The notes below the pieces were generated by a model. The model had not been told where the DNA came from and did no database searches. It worked only from the letters and a program-made list of their open reading frames with translations. The position numbers and the translations under genes are program-made. DNA of 64,000 nucleotides from CALBPI01 sp038533155 (lineage in GTDB: Bacteria > Pseudomonadota > Gammaproteobacteria > Steroidobacterales > Woeseiaceae): NCBI GenBank assembly GCA_038533155.1, contig JBCAZH010000004.1:46838-110837 (forward strand). Reading direction: 5' to 3'. This document shows, piece by piece, positions 15,314 through 24,786 of this stretch (within the stretch, counting starts at the first letter, position 1; every line of letters begins with the position of its first letter).

Positions 15314-15988
15314 ATGACCACCAATGTAGATTTCGGGCAGTTACAAAATCTTGGTCTTGCGAACCAGACCACCGGTATCGAAGCACAGTCTGTCGGGCAG
15401 GACGAATATCTGACTCTGATGCTCGCGCAATTCGAAAACCAGGATCCGTTTGAGCCCTTGGAGAACGGCGAGTTCCTCGCACAGCTTGCCCAGTTCTCGA
15501 CTGCGAGCGGTATCGAGGAACTTCAGCAGTCGTTTGACAGTTTCAGTGATCGCCTTGTCTCGGATCAGGCCCTGCAAGCGTCCGCCTTAGTGGGTCGCGA
15601 TGTGTTGGTTAACTCCGAACTCGGTCGATCCCAGATTGCCGGTCAGAGTATCGGCGGTGGACTGCAGTTCGAGGGTGCGAGTGGTGCCATTCGTGTGGAT
15701 GTTCTCGATGCGTCCGGGCAGTTGGTCAGGTCGCTTGACTTAGGCACTCGCACACGCGGCGATACCGACTGGGAATGGAACGGCCAAATGGATAATGGCG
15801 AGCCGGCACCACCGGGAATCTACCAATTTCGCGCGACCGTGCAGCGTGGCAGTGATGTCGAGAGCGTACCGACGCTACTTCGTAGTGGGGTGGGTAGCGT
15901 GACACTCGATCCATCGGGTCAGGGCATCACGATCAACAGCAGCTTGCTCGGCAGTTTTTCATTCGCCGACGTGCGTCAAATTTTCTAA
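15314..15988 (+). CDS. flgD: FlgD, hook cap / hook assembly protein
   Basis: Scaffold that caps the growing hook and is replaced by FlgK when the hook is complete. The 224-residue protein carries the conserved N-terminal export and cap segment (DEYLTLMLAQFENQDPFEPL, about residues 32-51) and a C-terminal FLIG-like/Tudor region with DWEWNGQMDNGEPAPPGIY (about 155-173). Both motifs are diagnostic. It lies between flgC and flgE in the hook operon. Confidence 0.95.
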   Translation: MTTNVDFGQLQNLGLANQTTGIEAQSVGQDEYLTLMLAQFENQDPFEPLENGEFLAQLAQFSTASGIEELQQSFDSFSDRLVSDQALQASALVGRDVLVNSELGRSQIAGQSIGGGLQFEGASGAIRVDVLDASGQLVRSLDLGTRTRGDTDWEWNGQMDNGEPAPPGIYQFRATVQRGSDVESVPTLLRSGVGSVTLDPSGQGITINSSLLGSFSFADVRQIF

Positions 15989-16015
15989 TCGAGTTCTTAC
16001 GAGGGAGCAACGAGC

Positions 16016-17236
16016 ATGGTATTTCGTATTGCATTGAGTGGTCTGAACGCCGCCGCAACAGATTTGGGCGTTACCGCGAACAACATCGCGAACGTAAACA
16101 CCACCGGTTTTAAGGAATCGCGCGCGCAGTTTGCTGAGGTGTTTGCGGTAGGTACACAGAGTGTCAGTTCGTCCGCCGCGGGAAGCGGTGTGCGACTCGC
16201 CGATATCTCCCAGCAATTTACTCAGGGCAATATCGACTTTACGCAGAACAGTTTGGACCTCGCAATTTCAGGTGAGGGCTTCTTCGTGCTGAACGATGAC
16301 GGGCAGCGAATCTACACGCGCGCTGGCGCGTTCTCCGTAGATCGGGAAGGGTTTGTCGTGAACCCCACGGGACTGCGGTTGCAGTCTTACCCAGTGGGAG
16401 CCGACGGTTTGTTCAACACCGGTAACTTGACTGACCTTCAGTTGCAGACCGGGTCCAATCCTCCGCAGGAGACCGCCAACATCGAATTCGGCGTCAACTT
16501 GCCGGCAGATGAATCGCCACCGGTTAACCCGGTGTTCGATCCCGCCGATGCGTCGAGCTTCAACTATACGACGGCCGTGACGATCTTCGATTCATTGGGT
16601 GCGGCACACACTGCAACGTCCTACTTCATCAAAGGCGCTAACCCCAACGAGTGGACGGTACAGACCACGATCGACGGCAACACCGTCGGTCCGCAGCAAC
16701 CGGTCACCTTTGGGCCGGATGGTCGTCTGCTCGCGCCGGTCGGTGGTGCAATCACACTGCCGGCGTATGACCCTTTGAACGGTGCGACGACACTCGATGT
16801 CACGTTGCGATTCGTTGAAACCACCCAGTTCGGTGAGAACTTCGGCGTGAACTCAGTGATTCAAGACGGATTCACGACGGGCCGACTCACCGGTTTGGAA
16901 GTGAGTTCGACCGGTGTCGTGTTCGCGCAGTTCAGTAATGGTCAATCGACATCGCTCGGGCGCCTGGCGCTGGCTCGGTTCACTAACCCACAGGGCCTGC
17001 AACAAGATGGTGATACAAACTTCGCCGAGTCGTTCGAATCTGGTGACGCTGCCTTAGGTGATGCGGGTACAGCACGATTCGGCCTGATTCAGGCGGGCGC
17101 GCTCGAGGCGTCGAACGTCGACCTGACTGCGCAGTTGGTCAACATGATCACCGCGCAGCGTAACTTCCAGGCGAACGCGCAGATGATCTCTACCGCCGAT
17201 ACGGTGACCCAGACGGTCATCAATATCCGACGGTAA
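16016..17236 (+). CDS. flgE: FlgE, hook protein
   Basis: Structural subunit of the universal joint between rod and filament. The 406-residue protein has the axial N-terminus (NNIANVNTTGFKESRAQFAE), the basal-body core motif DLAISGEGFFVL (about residue 80), a central domain (about 140-320) and the C-terminal helix (VDLTAQLVNMITAQRNFQAN). The length is typical. A 27-base spacer with GAGGGAGC precedes the ATG. Confidence 0.95.
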   Translation: MVFRIALSGLNAAATDLGVTANNIANVNTTGFKESRAQFAEVFAVGTQSVSSSAAGSGVRLADISQQFTQGNIDFTQNSLDLAISGEGFFVLNDDGQRIYTRAGAFSVDREGFVVNPTGLRLQSYPVGADGLFNTGNLTDLQLQTGSNPPQETANIEFGVNLPADESPPVNPVFDPADASSFNYTTAVTIFDSLGAAHTATSYFIKGANPNEWTVQTTIDGNTVGPQQPVTFGPDGRLLAPVGGAITLPAYDPLNGATTLDVTLRFVETTQFGENFGVNSVIQDGFTTGRLTGLEVSSTGVVFAQFSNGQSTSLGRLALARFTNPQGLQQDGDTNFAESFESGDAALGDAGTARFGLIQAGALEASNVDLTAQLVNMITAQRNFQANAQMISTADTVTQTVINIRR

Positions 17237-17255
17237 TCGTTAACGGAGCCGGCAC

Positions 17256-17996
17256 ATGGATCGTATGGCTTATATTGCAATGACCGGAGCGCGCCAGACG
17301 GAGTTGGCGCAAGCCGTCACAAGCAACAACTTAGCGAACATCTCTACGACGGGATTCCGAGCCGATTTGCACGCGTTCGAAGCGTTGCAGGTTTCCGGAA
17401 CTGGCGCACCAACGAGACACAACGCTGTGGCGCAGACTTATGCCACCGACTTCTCTCCCGGTGCGACGATCACAACCGGCAGAGATCTCGATGTGGCACT
17501 CGCTGGTGCCGGTTTCCTCGTTGTTCAAACCGCGGACGGCAGCGAAGCATACACTCGCGCGGGTGATCTCAGATTGAATAGCGCCGGCCAGCTTTTGACG
17601 GCCAAAGGTGATCCCGTACTCGGCGACAACGGGCCAGTCGCGATTCCACCGAGCGCGAGTACGACGATCGCGCCGGATGGCACGATCAGTGTGCAGATTT
17701 TAGGGCAGGGACCGCAAACGCTGGCGGGCGTTGATCGACTCCGCCTGGTCAATCCGCCCATCGAGTCGCTTGAAAAGGGCCCCGATGGATTGTTTCGTCG
17801 CAACGATGGTTTGGCGGCGGATAACGATGCGTCGGTTCGGCTGACGCCGGGTGCGTTGGAAACGAGCAACGTCAACGTTGCTGAGACTCTGGTCACGATG
17901 ATCAGTCTCGCTCGTCAATATGAACTTCAAGTCAAGACGCTGACAACTGCCGAAGAGAACGCAGATGTCGCGGCTGGTCTTTTGAGAATTCGATAA
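17256..17996 (+). CDS. flgF: FlgF, proximal rod protein
   Basis: Rod subunit close to FlgE in sequence but shorter. The 246-residue protein starts MDRMAYIAMTGARQTELAQ, which is typical of FlgF. It has the NNLANISTTGFRADLHAFE motif, DVALAGAGFLVV and a C-terminal VNVAETLVTMISLARQYELQ. GGAG stands eight bases before the ATG. It is followed by flgG after 13 bases. Confidence 0.94.
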   Translation: MDRMAYIAMTGARQTELAQAVTSNNLANISTTGFRADLHAFEALQVSGTGAPTRHNAVAQTYATDFSPGATITTGRDLDVALAGAGFLVVQTADGSEAYTRAGDLRLNSAGQLLTAKGDPVLGDNGPVAIPPSASTTIAPDGTISVQILGQGPQTLAGVDRLRLVNPPIESLEKGPDGLFRRNDGLAADNDASVRLTPGALETSNVNVAETLVTMISLARQYELQVKTLTTAEENADVAAGLLRIR

Positions 17997-18009
17997 AGGG
18001 AGTATCGAC

Positions 18010-18795
18010 ATGAACCAGGCACTATGGGTTGCTAAAACCGGACTCGACGCGCAGCAGACTCGAATGACCGTCGTGTCAAACAACTTGGCGAACGTCAATA
18101 CCAACGGCTTCAAGCGTGGTCGTGTGGTGTTCGAAGACCTAATCTATCAAAACCAAAGACAGGTTGGTGGTCAGAGTTCGCAGAACACCGTCCTGCCATC
18201 CGGGCTGAATGTGGGTACCGGTGTTCGCGTCGTGGCAACCGAACAACTGCACACGCAAGGCAGCCTCTTGCAAACAGAGAACACCTTCGACCTCGCTGTG
18301 CTCGGACGTGGCTACTTTCAGGTGTTGCTACCGGATGCATCGATCGGCTACACGCGCGATGGCGCATTTCAGACCGACGCTCAGGGACAGATCGTAACTG
18401 CGAGTGGTTATCCATTGCAGCCCCCGGTCACGATCCCACCGGCCGCACAGTCGATCACCATCGGTGTCGATGGTACGGTCACTGCGACCTTGCAGGGTCA
18501 GTCGGCACCCATCCAGGTTGGGACCATTCAAACGGTCGATTTCGTCAACCCAGTCGGTCTTCAGCCGCGGGGCGAAAACCTGTATCTGGAAACCGCCGCG
18601 AGCGGCACCGCGCAGCCGGGAACGCCCGGTCTTAACGGTCTAGGCGGTTTGCAGCAAGGTGCACTCGAAGGCTCCAACGTCAACGTGGTCGAGGAATTGG
18701 TCAACATGATCGAAACGCAGCGTGCGTATGAGATGAACTCGAAAGCAATCTCGACCAATGATCAGATGCTGCAGTTCCTGACCAACAACATCTAG
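18010..18795 (+). CDS. flgG: FlgG, distal rod protein
   Basis: Main distal rod subunit, spanning the region surrounded by the P and L rings. The 261-residue length is the usual FlgG size. Motifs are SNNLANVNTNGFKRGRVVF, the FlgG-type insert QVGGQSSQNTVLPSGLNVG, FDLAVLGRGYFQV and a C-terminal NVNVVEELVNMIETQRAYEM. Between flgF and flgH in the hook-basal body operon. Confidence 0.96.
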   Translation: MNQALWVAKTGLDAQQTRMTVVSNNLANVNTNGFKRGRVVFEDLIYQNQRQVGGQSSQNTVLPSGLNVGTGVRVVATEQLHTQGSLLQTENTFDLAVLGRGYFQVLLPDASIGYTRDGAFQTDAQGQIVTASGYPLQPPVTIPPAAQSITIGVDGTVTATLQGQSAPIQVGTIQTVDFVNPVGLQPRGENLYLETAASGTAQPGTPGLNGLGGLQQGALEGSNVNVVEELVNMIETQRAYEMNSKAISTNDQMLQFLTNNI

Positions 18796-18806
18796 GAGAG
18801 CGCGTC

Positions 18807-19478
18807 ATGAATGTGTTTCGTTGGTTCTTCGTCGTTGGCATAGTGGGTTTCGCGGGCTGCGGGTTCGGCCCAATGCAGCGGGTCGACTACACGCCACCGC
18901 CCCCCGTCATGGTCGCTGCGCCGCCGCCGACGCAAGGTGCCATCTTTCAAGACGGTGTCGATGTCAGACTGTTCGAGGATCTGCGGGCGCATCGAGTTGG
19001 CGACATCATCACGGTCCGATTGCAGGAAAGTACCAGCGCATCAAAATCCTCCAGTACCGCGACCTCAAAAGGCAGCAGCGCAGACATCGCATCACCGAAT
19101 ATCCTCGGCCAAGAGGTCACTCGCGATGGCAACTCGATCCTCGCAGCGACCTTGTCGAGCGATTCGGAGTTCGCTGGAGAGGGTAGCAGCGCGCAAAGCA
19201 ACAGTCTGGCCGGTGACATTACCGTCACCGTTGTACAGCGACTCCCCAACGGCAATTTGATGATCCGTGGCGAAAAGTGGGTCACGCTCAATCAAGGCGA
19301 TGAGTTCATTCGATTAAGTGGCATCATCCGCCCGGTCGATATCGCGCCGGATAACAGTGTTGCATCGAGTCGCGTTGCGGATGCGAGGATTACCTACAGT
19401 AGTCGGGGCGTTCTGGCTGCGGCGAACAAAATGGGTTGGCTGCAACGGTTTGTTCAGTCCGCTTGGTTTCCGAACTAA
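18807..19478 (+). CDS. flgH: FlgH, L-ring lipoprotein
   Basis: Outer-membrane lipoprotein forming the L ring. The 223-residue protein starts with a short lipoprotein signal ending GFAGC (Cys18 is the lipidated residue). It then has VGDIITVRLQESTSASKSSS and the conserved C-terminal part (LPNGNLMIRGEKWVTLNQGD and VADARITYSSRGVLAAANKM). Its presence, with flgI, confirms a two-membrane cell. The TAA shares a base with the flgI ATG. Confidence 0.95.
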   Translation: MNVFRWFFVVGIVGFAGCGFGPMQRVDYTPPPPVMVAAPPPTQGAIFQDGVDVRLFEDLRAHRVGDIITVRLQESTSASKSSSTATSKGSSADIASPNILGQEVTRDGNSILAATLSSDSEFAGEGSSAQSNSLAGDITVTVVQRLPNGNLMIRGEKWVTLNQGDEFIRLSGIIRPVDIAPDNSVASSRVADARITYSSRGVLAAANKMGWLQRFVQSAWFPN

Positions 19479-20590
19479 TGGGTACTCGATTGCTGGTTCG
19501 TGTAGCGCTCGCCATGTTGCTGATTAGCGCTACGTCTGACGCGATTGCCGAACGACTGCGCGATCTGACCTCCGTGGGCGGTGTCCGCACGAACCAACTC
19601 GTTGGCTACGGTTTGGTGGTTGGACTGAACGGTTCTGGTGATCAAACGGCGCAGACGCCGTTCACCGTCCAGAGTCTCAACAACATGTTGAATCAGTTTG
19701 GTATCACGATTCCTGACGGCGTCAATCCTCAGTTGACCAACGTGGCTGCGGTATCTGTTCACGCGGAGCTACCACCTTTCGCCAAACCTGGCCAGACGGT
19801 CGACGTCACTGTGTCGTCAATCGGAAATGCCCGCAGCTTGCGGGGCGGCAGTTTGCTGATGACACCGCTTCGTGCGGTGGATGGCAACGTCTACGCGATC
19901 GCACAAGGGAATCTAATAGTCGGCGGTTTCGGCGGCGAAGGTTTGGACGGGTCGCGAATCACAGTCAACATTCCGAGCGCCGGGCGAATCCCAGCAGGCG
20001 CAACTGTCGAGCGGCCGGTGGCCACCGCATACACCGATGTCCCGATGGTCATGCTCAATTTGCATAGCCCAGACTTTACGACGGCCAATCGCATTGAGGG
20101 CGCTGTCAACGAATTGTTGGGCCCTGGAACGGCGGAAGCAATCGATGCAGGCAGTGTTCGGGTCGCGGCCCCACAGAGAGCCGGTTCGCGAACGGCGTTT
20201 CTCAGTGTGCTGGAGAACATCGATGTGGAACCGGCGCCCGTGGCGGCCCGAGTGATTATCAATTCACGGACGGGAACGGTTGTAATCGGCGACAACGTCA
20301 CCGTCTCGCCAGCCGCCGTCGCGCACGGGTCGTTGGTGGTGACGATTAGTGAGCAACCGTTTGTCAGTCAACCCGAGCCTTTCGGTGCTGGGGAGACGGT
20401 TCTGGCGACTGACTCCCAAGTCAGCGTGGAAGAGGAGGACAATCGAATGTTCTTGTTCGCGCCTGGCACGAGTCTCAATGACATTGTCCAAGCGGTGAAC
20501 GCGGTCGGTGCGGCGCCCGGCGACTTGGTCGCTATCCTTGAAGCGTTGAAACAGGCCGGCGCGCTGCGCGCGGAATTGCTGGTGATTTGA
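19478..20590 (+). CDS. flgI: FlgI, P-ring protein
   Basis: Periplasmic protein forming the P ring in the peptidoglycan layer. The 370-residue protein has a cleavable Sec signal (about 1-23, ending DAIA before ERLRDLTSVGGVRTNQL), which is the family start. Further motifs are GYGLVVGLNGSGDQ, NAVGAAPGDLVAILEALKQA and a C-terminal GALRAELLVI. An in-frame ATG 42 bases earlier inside flgH is less likely, since the TAATG overlap gives the canonical signal peptide. Its assembly needs FlgA, encoded at 13.5-14.2 kb. Confidence 0.95.
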   Translation: MGTRLLVRVALAMLLISATSDAIAERLRDLTSVGGVRTNQLVGYGLVVGLNGSGDQTAQTPFTVQSLNNMLNQFGITIPDGVNPQLTNVAAVSVHAELPPFAKPGQTVDVTVSSIGNARSLRGGSLLMTPLRAVDGNVYAIAQGNLIVGGFGGEGLDGSRITVNIPSAGRIPAGATVERPVATAYTDVPMVMLNLHSPDFTTANRIEGAVNELLGPGTAEAIDAGSVRVAAPQRAGSRTAFLSVLENIDVEPAPVAARVIINSRTGTVVIGDNVTVSPAAVAHGSLVVTISEQPFVSQPEPFGAGETVLATDSQVSVEEEDNRMFLFAPGTSLNDIVQAVNAVGAAPGDLVAILEALKQAGALRAELLVI

Positions 20591-20593
20591 CCC

Positions 20594-21472
20594 GTGACCA
20601 GTGTCACCGACTTCACTCAATACACACAGCTTCGAGCGGATGCTCGGAGCAACGAAGATGCTGCGCTGCGAGAGGTCGCAGAGCAGTTTGAAGCGCTGTT
20701 CATGCAGCAGATGTTAAAAAGTATGCGCGATGCCAGTTTCGGTGACCCCATGTTCCCGGACACTGGCGCGCACGGTTTGTATCGAGATTTGCTCGATCAA
20801 CAGCTCGCAACAGATAGCACGCAGCGCGGTGGGCTTGGGCTTGCCGATATGATTGTCCAGCAGATGCGTCTGCGAGCGGCGTCGCCGGTTCCCGAGCCAG
20901 TATCGGCGAGCCCAGCGACCGGCGCATGGAGCAGTCCAGAAGGATTCGTTGCCGAGATCTTGCCGTTCGCACGCGAAGCCGCCGCGCACCTCGGTGTCTC
21001 TCCAGTGGCGGTTCTGGCTCACGCCGCGTTGGAGACTGGCTGGGGGCACAAGACGCCGACCAGCGGCGGTGTTCAAAGCCTCAACCTCTTTGGCATCAAG
21101 GCGAGTGGATCCTGGCAGGGCAACTCTGTGGAACAGGCAACGCTCGAATTTCGTGAAGGTGTGGCGCAGCGCGAGCGCGCCGCGTTTCGTGCGTACGACT
21201 CCTTAAATACTACTTTTGACGATTACGTCGGTTTACTGCGGGGTTCAACGCGGTATACCGCAGCGCTCAACAACGGCGCCGATATCGGCGCGTTCGGCCA
21301 GGCATTGCAGGACGCCGGATATGCAACGGATCCGGCCTATGCCGAAAAAATTCAACGTGTCGCGACCGGTGACACGATGCGTGGTGTGTTGCGTGCGCTC
21401 AAGCAACACGATCTTTTGTCGCTAACCGAACAAATCGCAGAACCGGCTACTGAGCGGGAGGGCGTCTTGTGA
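20594..21472 (+). CDS. flgJ: FlgJ, rod cap and peptidoglycan-hydrolysing flagellar protein
   Basis: Two-part protein of 292 residues. The N-terminal rod-binding domain (about 15-90) has EVAEQFEALFMQQMLKSMR. The C-terminal glucosaminidase-type muramidase domain (about 120-275) opens a hole in peptidoglycan for the rod and has the catalytic glutamate in AALETGWGHKTP. The fused two-domain form is typical of gamma- and betaproteobacteria. The start is GTG, three bases after flgI; the stop overlaps the flgK GTG by four bases. Confidence 0.94.
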   Translation: MTSVTDFTQYTQLRADARSNEDAALREVAEQFEALFMQQMLKSMRDASFGDPMFPDTGAHGLYRDLLDQQLATDSTQRGGLGLADMIVQQMRLRAASPVPEPVSASPATGAWSSPEGFVAEILPFAREAAAHLGVSPVAVLAHAALETGWGHKTPTSGGVQSLNLFGIKASGSWQGNSVEQATLEFREGVAQRERAAFRAYDSLNTTFDDYVGLLRGSTRYTAALNNGADIGAFGQALQDAGYATDPAYAEKIQRVATGDTMRGVLRALKQHDLLSLTEQIAEPATEREGVL

Positions 21473-23346
21473 CTATTATCAATACCGGTACGGACGCGCT
21501 GACTGCTTTTCAGCGTTCGCTAGATACCGTCGCGCAGAACATCGCGAACGTCAATACGGAGGGCTATAGCCGCCAGACCGTGACGTTGCGTGCGCGCCCG
21601 CCGCAGTTCGTCGGATTCGGGTTTCTTGGTCGTGGCGTTGAGGTGGCTTCGGTCACCCGTAGCTACAGCGAATTCCTGACCCAACAGGTACAAACGGCCG
21701 GGTCATCTGCGGCAAGATTCTCCACTTTGGCGGGATTCGCCGCGCGCGTGGACGATTTGCTGGCCGATCCGTCGGGCGGCTTGTCGCCGGCGTTATCGTC
21801 GTTCTATGCAGCGGTACAAGACTTCTCCAGCGATCCAAGCTCTGCAACGCGTACAGCAATCTTTGCTGAAGCCGGAAACCTCGTTGAGCGGTTCGATGCG
21901 TTGGATCAAAGGCTGGTCGAGACCACACGGGAAACGACTCAGGCGATTGAGCAATCCGTTTCGGAAATCAACCAGTTGGCAACGTCGCTCGCGCAGTTGA
22001 ATGGTCAAATCGGTCGCGGTGCGACCGGTGCGGTGCCGAATGATCTGTTGGACCAACGCGATGAAGTGATTCGCCAGCTTGCCGAGCGCATCGACGTGAC
22101 GACGGTGGCTGACTCGGGCGGCAACATTAACCTGTTTATTGGTAACGGCCAGACCTTGGTGGTCGGCACAGAGCGCTTCCCGCTGGCCGTTCAGCAATCG
22201 GAGTTTGATCCGACTCGACGCGAGGTCGTATACGAGAGCTTGAACGGTCGGATTCCGATTGAAAACGTGTTGACCGGAGGGACTCTCGGCGGTCTGCTGG
22301 AGTTCCAATCCGACATTCTCGACCCGAGTCGGAGAGCGTTGGGTGCGACCGCCGCTGGTTTTGCTCAGACGTTTAATGCGCAGAACGCGCAGGGGTTTGA
22401 CGAGTTCGGTGAGTTCGGCACAGACATCTTCTCGATCGGGGGCGCGCAAGCGTTGGCGTCCACCAACAACAGCGGCAACGGTGCGATCAGTGTCACTGTC
22501 GAGGATCTTTCGCAGATTGACGAGACGAATTATCGATTTATTGATGAAGGCGCTGGGTTCCGTCTGGTGCGCGCGGATACAGGGCAGGTATTACCGCTAA
22601 CTGGGTCCGGTACATCGGCCGATCCATACCGTGCTGGCGGGCTCGCCATTGTGCTGACCGGAACCACTGACGACGGCGATCAGTTCAACATCGAGCCGAC
22701 TCTGGCGGCAATCGATGGATTGGGTCTCGCGGCGGCTGACGGCAATGCGTTCGCCGCAGCGGGACTGTTGCGTGGTGAGGCTGCGCTTTCGAATATCTCG
22801 GATGCGACCATCGATGATGGGACCGTTGTTGATATCAACAATCCCAACCTGTTGGATGGTGCATCGATCAATTTTTTGACTGCCACGACGTTTCAGATCG
22901 ACGGCGGTCCGACGCAGACGTTCACACCTGGCTCCCCGATCACGGTAAACGGCGCGGAGTTCCAAATCACAGGGACCCCGGCGGCGGGCGATCAGTTTAC
23001 GATCGCACGGAATACCGCAGCGGATGGCGACAACCGAAATGCCTTGTTGCTCGCATCGACGCAAGACGCCGAAGTGCTCGCGGACGGGACGCTATCGGTT
23101 GGGCAAGCATATGCGCAACTCGTGGCCAACGTTGGCAGTGTGACCGCACGTGCGCAGGCTAGCTCGTCCGCGCAACAGGTGGTGCTCGAGAGTGCCGTGA
23201 ATCGCCGCCTCGAGGTCTCTGGCGTGAACCTCGACGAGGAAGCGGCGGACTTGATCCGTTTTCAGCAGGCTTACCAAGCAGCGGCTCAGGTCGTCGCAGT
23301 AGGCAGTGAGTTGTTCGATGTGTTGCTCAACGCAACGCGACGCTAG
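21469..23346 (+). CDS. flgK: FlgK, hook-filament junction protein 1
   Basis: First junction protein between hook and filament. The 625-residue protein has the axial N-terminus (FQRSLDTVAQNIANVNTEGY then SRQ) and the C-terminus (VNLDEEAADLIRFQQAYQAA), with a large central exposed region rich in beta structure (about 330-540) that is longer than in enteric FlgK. The start is GTG in a GTGA overlap with flgJ. FlgN at 12.6-13.1 kb is its export chaperone. Confidence 0.95.
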   Translation: MTIINTGTDALTAFQRSLDTVAQNIANVNTEGYSRQTVTLRARPPQFVGFGFLGRGVEVASVTRSYSEFLTQQVQTAGSSAARFSTLAGFAARVDDLLADPSGGLSPALSSFYAAVQDFSSDPSSATRTAIFAEAGNLVERFDALDQRLVETTRETTQAIEQSVSEINQLATSLAQLNGQIGRGATGAVPNDLLDQRDEVIRQLAERIDVTTVADSGGNINLFIGNGQTLVVGTERFPLAVQQSEFDPTRREVVYESLNGRIPIENVLTGGTLGGLLEFQSDILDPSRRALGATAAGFAQTFNAQNAQGFDEFGEFGTDIFSIGGAQALASTNNSGNGAISVTVEDLSQIDETNYRFIDEGAGFRLVRADTGQVLPLTGSGTSADPYRAGGLAIVLTGTTDDGDQFNIEPTLAAIDGLGLAAADGNAFAAAGLLRGEAALSNISDATIDDGTVVDINNPNLLDGASINFLTATTFQIDGGPTQTFTPGSPITVNGAEFQITGTPAAGDQFTIARNTAADGDNRNALLLASTQDAEVLADGTLSVGQAYAQLVANVGSVTARAQASSSAQQVVLESAVNRRLEVSGVNLDEEAADLIRFQQAYQAAAQVVAVGSELFDVLLNATRR

Positions 23347-23355
23347 GAGTATCCG

Positions 23356-24549
23356 GTGCGAGTCAGTAACCAAGGTTTTTTTCGAAACGCGGTAGGCAAC
23401 ATTCAGGGTCTCCAGCAAGAGCTGAATGCCGTCCAGGAGCAAATCGCGACCGGGCGTCGTATCCAACGTCCGTCAGATGATCCCAACGGCGCATCGCGAA
23501 TTCTCGACTATCGTGAGTCACTGGCCACACTGGAGCAGTATCAGCGCAACACGGAGCTTGCGCGTAATCGACTGCGATTGTCGGAAGATACGTTGACTCA
23601 AGTGACGTCAGCTTTGCAGAGGGCGCGAGAATTAACGCTGCAAGCGGCGAACGCATCGCAGACCAACGAGACGCGTGGCTTTATCGCCACGGAACTTAGC
23701 GAGAGCGTCGATGCATTGCTCGCGCTGGCCAACACCCGGGACGCGAGCGATCAATTCCTGTTTTCTGGGTTTCAGTCCGGTACTCAGCCGTTCTCGCGAA
23801 CGATTGGCGGATTCACGTACAACGGTGACGATGGCCAACGCTTCATTCAAGTGTCTGCGAGTCGTCAAATTGCTGACACCAACTCAGGCGATGAGATCTT
23901 CGCGCGAATTCGCGAAGGCAACGGGCAGGTAATAGTAGGCGCCGCACCCGCCAACACGGGCACCGGGGTTGCGATCAACGAAGTTCAAACACGTGTGCAA
24001 GGTTATGACTTTTCGACCTTTGATGTCGTATTTCTGGACACAGAGAATTATGAGGTGCGTGACAGTCTCGGCGCGGTCGTGTCGTCGGGAACCTTCGAGC
24101 CGGGTGACAGCATTGCGGCCGGACCGGCGCAAGTGCGGATTCAAGGGCAACCCGAAGCGGGCGACACGTTTACGGTAGGGCCAGCACCGAATCGCGATTT
24201 GTTTAGCATCGTCGAGGACATCGCCAGTGCGTTGGCGACAGATGCAAATGATGCGACCACACGCGCTGAGCTCGATAGTGCGGTCAATCGTGGCCTTGAG
24301 GGCATTGATCGTGCGCTTGAACGCGTGCTTGAAGTGCGCACGAGTATTGGCTCTCGGCTGGCCGCTGCAGAGTCACAACTCGATACGAATCTCGGTACGG
24401 AACTCGTACTGCAAGAGGCGCTAGCGGGCGTAGAGGATCTCGACCTGGCTGACGCGGCGTCACGATTAGCCGCACAAGCGTCAGCCTTGGAGGCCGCACA
24501 ACAGTCGTTTATTCGCGTGCAATCCCTGTCATTGTTTAACTTCCTCTGA
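23356..24549 (+). CDS. flgL: FlgL, hook-filament junction protein 3
   Basis: Second junction protein, between FlgK and flagellin. The 397-residue protein resembles flagellin at both ends: N-terminal GRRIQRPSDDPNGASRILDY and LSEDTLTQVTSALQRARELT, C-terminal DLADAASRLAAQASALEAAQ. GTG start after AGGAG. It is the last gene of the flgB operon; a long inverted repeat follows 13 bases after the stop. Confidence 0.95.
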   Translation: MRVSNQGFFRNAVGNIQGLQQELNAVQEQIATGRRIQRPSDDPNGASRILDYRESLATLEQYQRNTELARNRLRLSEDTLTQVTSALQRARELTLQAANASQTNETRGFIATELSESVDALLALANTRDASDQFLFSGFQSGTQPFSRTIGGFTYNGDDGQRFIQVSASRQIADTNSGDEIFARIREGNGQVIVGAAPANTGTGVAINEVQTRVQGYDFSTFDVVFLDTENYEVRDSLGAVVSSGTFEPGDSIAAGPAQVRIQGQPEAGDTFTVGPAPNRDLFSIVEDIASALATDANDATTRAELDSAVNRGLEGIDRALERVLEVRTSIGSRLAAAESQLDTNLGTELVLQEALAGVEDLDLADAASRLAAQASALEAAQQSFIRVQSLSLFNFL

Positions 24550-24562
24550 TCCCTGCGTAAGC

Positions 24563-24610
24563 AGATGTGACTTGAGTCACGCTTCGGGACATTGCGCCTC
24601 AAGCACATCT
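24563..24610. repeat. Imperfect inverted repeat downstream of flgL
   Basis: AGATGTG-A-CTTGAG (24563-24576) pairs with CTCAAGCACATCT (24598-24610): 13 base pairs with one bulged A and a 21-base loop. Within the left arm, GTGACT-TG-AGTCAC (24567-24580) is a second, mutually exclusive dyad. There is no T tract, so it is not a standard intrinsic terminator. It could stabilise the 3' end of the flg transcript or be a binding site. Confidence 0.5.
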
Positions 24611-24663
24611 GGCGTGAGTCATAGCGACGAGTTCACACTCTCGCGATAAATCACCAAAACTCC

Positions 24664-24690
24664 TAAAGAAAGTTGGTTGCGATCCGATAA
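24664..24690 (+). promoter_or_regulatory. Sigma-28 promoter of fliC
   Basis: TAAA, 15 bases, then TCCGATAA: exact -35 and spacing, and 7 of 8 to the sigma-28 -10 GCCGATAA. It lies 96 bases upstream of the flagellin start, leaving a leader of about 90 bases. The cognate sigma factor, FliA, is encoded at 49.8-50.5 kb. Confidence 0.88.
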
Positions 24691-24786
24691 CTCAGGGGAA
24701 CGAAGCAGGGATCGGATGAACTGCTGAGTCTTGAAACCGGTAGCGGAATGCGAGCCGGACAGTAGCAAACTTAGGAGTCTTTACTC

